Origin: Erythrobacter sp. | Lineage (GTDB): Bacteria > Pseudomonadota > Alphaproteobacteria > Sphingomonadales > Sphingomonadaceae | Length of the DNA: 15,742 bases | Direction: 5' to 3' | Assembly (NCBI GenBank): GCA_013214365.1 | Contig: JABSPI010000224.1 | Location: forward strand, 1-15,742 | In this document: positions 13,926-15,742 of the stretch, in pieces | How positions within the stretch are numbered: position 1 is the first letter of the stretch | Layout of the letters: each line of letters opens with the position of its first letter | Notes under the pieces: model-generated | The model's input: only the letters and a program-made list of their open reading frames with translations | What the model was told of the DNA's origin: nothing | Database searches by the model: none | Translations under genes and position numbers: made by a program

Positions 13926-14978
13926 ATGCATGTCACAGTCCGTTCCGCACCCCAACGCGCAATCGCGCGCAAAATGCCGGCCTTTATCGGAGCGTTGATG
14001 GCCGCTGCAGTGGTCGCGGCCACGCCGGTTCCGGCGATCGCTCAGGATGACAGCGAGATGCGCCTGCGCCGCGCCGAAGCGGAAATTCGCGCGCTGCAAC
14101 GCGCCGTATTCCCCGGCGGCGATGGACGCTTTTTCGAGCCGCAAATCACCGCTGACGGGGTCGCCACCGGCCCGACAGTGTCAACCGCCCCCTCGACCAC
14201 GGCGGTGACAGATATCCTCGCCCGGCTCGACGCGATCGAACTGCAATTGCAGCGGCTGACCGCGCAATCGGAAGAGAACACCAATGCTATCAGCCTGATG
14301 GATACACGGCTTATGGCGCTTGAAACCGGGCCCGGCACCGCAGCGGGGGCGGAGCCCCAGATATCGGGGCAAACCGCACAGCAACCGGTATCAGACCCAT
14401 TGCCATCGCAAACAACCAGCGGAGCGGGCGCGGCCGCTGACAATCTGGCGGTGATGACCGGCGGGCAAGACGCCCAAACCCCCAACGCGCCCGCTGCGAG
14501 CGGCCAGGCCCCCAGCGCGCCGGCGGCAAGCGGCCCCACCCCTGAGCGGGTCGCCGCGGTGCAGGAAATCGCCAAACCGCAAACCGATGATCCGGGCGAA
14601 GATGAATATTCCTATGGCTTCCGCCTGTGGGATGCCGGTTTCTATCCCGAAGCGCGCCAGCAATTGGCCAAATATGTCGAGGATTATCCCGACCATTACC
14701 GCATCACCTATGGCCGCAATCTGCTCGGCCGGGCGTTTCTCGATGATGGCATGCCGCAAGAGGCGGCGCGGTGGTTCTTGCGCAATTATCAGGCCGACCG
14801 CACCGCGCGACGCGCGCCGGACAGCCTGCTGTTCCTCGCCGAATCGATGATCGCGATGGACGATACGCGCCGGGCCTGCATCGCGATGGCGGAATTTGCC
14901 GAAACCTATCCCGCGGTCGCAACCGGCAGGCTGGCCGATCGCTATCAAAGCAATCGCCAAAAGGTCACTTGCGAGTGA
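13926..14978 (+). CDS. CpoB/YbgF-like periplasmic TPR protein
   Basis: This 350-aa exported protein has a signal peptide (basic residues to R15/K16, hydrophobic 18-33, AIA cleavage near 39), coiled-coil segments (about 44-60 and 95-131), a long Ala/Pro/Gly/Gln linker (134-210) containing a 10-residue duplication, and C-terminal tetratricopeptide repeats (about 227-345). The TPR part opens with EYSYGFRLWDAGFYPEARQQ, typical of the alphaproteobacterial YbgF/CpoB family. CpoB binds TolA and coordinates outer-membrane constriction with peptidoglycan synthesis during division; that role is inferred here. The tol-pal genes are not in the window. GGGAG lies about 11 bases before the chosen ATG, and M17 (13974) would also leave a signal peptide. 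Its TGA overlaps a GTG that may be the original start of tilS. Confidence 0.85.
   Translation: MHVTVRSAPQRAIARKMPAFIGALMAAAVVAATPVPAIAQDDSEMRLRRAEAEIRALQRAVFPGGDGRFFEPQITADGVATGPTVSTAPSTTAVTDILARLDAIELQLQRLTAQSEENTNAISLMDTRLMALETGPGTAAGAEPQISGQTAQQPVSDPLPSQTTSGAGAAADNLAVMTGGQDAQTPNAPAASGQAPSAPAASGPTPERVAAVQEIAKPQTDDPGEDEYSYGFRLWDAGFYPEARQQLAKYVEDYPDHYRITYGRNLLGRAFLDDGMPQEAARWFLRNYQADRTARRAPDSLLFLAESMIAMDDTRRACIAMAEFAETYPAVATGRLADRYQSNRQKVTCE
14484..14543. repeat. 30-bp in-frame duplication in the CpoB-like linker
   Basis: Two degenerate 30-bp units (14484-14513 and 14514-14543) encode NAPAASGQAP and SAPAASGPTP. They lie in the low-complexity linker between coiled coil and TPR domain and keep the reading frame. 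This is likely a local duplication that sets linker length. Confidence 0.7.
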
Positions 14979-15003
14979 GCCGGGTGTCGTTCGGGAGGCG
15001 CTG

Positions 15004-15742
15004 ATTGATACGCGCATTCATCTGGACCGGATCGATCCCGACCTGATCGACCGATTTGTGGCCGAGTTGGAGCGGCTCTGGCCACAAGAAGATCGCACCG
15101 GCCCGCTGGGATTGGCGGTGTCGGGAGGGGCGGATTCGCTCGCCCTGCTCCTGCTTGGCGCGGCGGCCATGCCCGATGACATTGCGGTGATGAGCGTGGA
15201 TCACGGCCTGCGCGCCCAAGCCGCGCAAGAGGTCGCTCTGGTCGAAAGCGTGTGCGCCAATCTGGGCGTTCATTTCACCCCCGCCACGATCAAACTTGCC
15301 CCGGGCAATGTGCAGGCCAGAGCCCGCGAGGCGCGCTATGACGCTTTGGCCCGCTGGGCCGGTGCCGAGGGGCTGGGCGCAGTGGCGAGCGCACACCACG
15401 CCGATGATCAAGCCGAGACCGTGCTGATGCGATTGGCCCGCGGCAGCGGCGTGTCCGGCCTTGCCGGAGTGCGCGCATTCGGCACTCTTCCCGACAGCGA
15501 TGTGGCGCTGGTCCGCCCGCTGCTGGGCTTTGTGAAACGCGAATTGGAACAGGTGGTGCACGATTGCGGCCTTGATCCGGTGCGCGATCCATCCAATGCG
15601 GACACCGCGTTTGACCGGGTGCGCGTGCGCCAACATCTGGCGCAGCACACATGGCTCGATCCGCGCGCATTGACCAAAAGCGCCGAACATCTGGCGGAAA
15701 GCTGGCGCGCGATCGAATGGTATGCCGAGATGGATTTTGAAG
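15004..15742 (+). CDS. tilS: tRNA(Ile)-lysidine synthase TilS, 3' end outside window
   Basis: TilS attaches lysine to C34 of the CAU-anticodon tRNA-Ile using ATP, so that it reads AUA as isoleucine; the enzyme is essential. The visible frame shows the PP-loop SGGADS (15121-15138), VDHGLR (15196-15213), HHADDQAETVLMRLARGSG (15394-15450), DPSN (15586-15597) and FDRVRVRQ, all family hallmarks. The frame is open to the last base, so the C-terminal tRNA-binding part is missing from view. The 5' end is odd. Family-like sequence (IDPDLIDRFVAELERLWP) is already present from 15031, yet no ATG, GTG or TTG occurs in this frame between the cpoB stop and GTG 15058. ATT at 15004, five bases after GGGAGG (14993-14998), is used here as the best available start. 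GTG 15058 would give a short but viable N-terminus. A one-base frameshift is a third option. Confidence 0.88.
   Translation, partial: MDTRIHLDRIDPDLIDRFVAELERLWPQEDRTGPLGLAVSGGADSLALLLLGAAAMPDDIAVMSVDHGLRAQAAQEVALVESVCANLGVHFTPATIKLAPGNVQARAREARYDALARWAGAEGLGAVASAHHADDQAETVLMRLARGSGVSGLAGVRAFGTLPDSDVALVRPLLGFVKRELEQVVHDCGLDPVRDPSNADTAFDRVRVRQHLAQHTWLDPRALTKSAEHLAESWRAIEWYAEMDFE

Noticed and set aside
1..15742. Search for a defence system, CRISPR, toxin-antitoxin or biosynthetic cluster
   Set aside because: No nuclease, methylase, transposase, integrase, repeat-spacer array or biosynthetic megaenzyme signatures were seen; the recognised genes are core metabolism, envelope and regulation.

Overview
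The window is a GC-rich (roughly 62-65% in the sampled core genes), densely coded piece of alphaproteobacterial chromosome. The protein content and gene order (RcdA/DUF1465, two DUF465 mini-proteins, ptsP, a RodZ-like DUF4115 protein, a CpoB-like TPR protein, tilS) point to Sphingomonadales, probably an Erythrobacter-like lineage. That placement is inference from protein families and neighbourhood; no rRNA gene is present to settle it. I saw no tRNA, rRNA, CRISPR array, insertion sequence or prophage gene.

Left part (1-4158): an Old Yellow Enzyme-type alkene reductase (-) diverges from a DMT/EamA exporter (+). The exporter converges on a minus-strand pair, nadA (quinolinate synthase) followed by a secreted protein of unknown function whose start overlaps the nadA stop. 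An 11-bp-stem inverted repeat lies in the convergent gap. The secreted-protein gene is clearly less GC-rich (about 52% in sampled stretches) than its neighbours and is the only gene here that looks possibly acquired.

Middle (4159-8909): a fatty-acid/aryl acyl-CoA ligase (+) converges on a Sel1-repeat protein (-) with a small tandem repeat in its tail and an MBL-fold hydrolase (-). Divergent from the hydrolase is an orphan glycerol kinase, glpK (+). These are housekeeping or catabolic genes with no evident joint pathway, although acyl-CoA ligase and GlpK both feed lipid and glycerol metabolism.

Right part (8910-15742): rcdA (-), ydcH-like gene 1 (-), ydcH-like gene 2 (+), ptsP (+), RodZ-like gene (+), CpoB-like gene (+), tilS (+, cut by the window edge). 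In Caulobacter both RcdA (ClpXP adaptor for CtrA degradation) and the nitrogen PTS (EI-Ntr, PtsP) affect the CtrA-controlled cell cycle. RodZ and CpoB families work in cell shape and envelope division. The block may therefore be a cell-cycle/envelope neighbourhood; that link is inference.

The oddest local features are the tilS 5' end, where no standard start codon exists in frame and one extra G would restore a GTGA-coupled start, and the low-GC secreted protein behind nadA. I found no convincing evidence for a new multi-gene system; most of the window is ordinary core chromosome.
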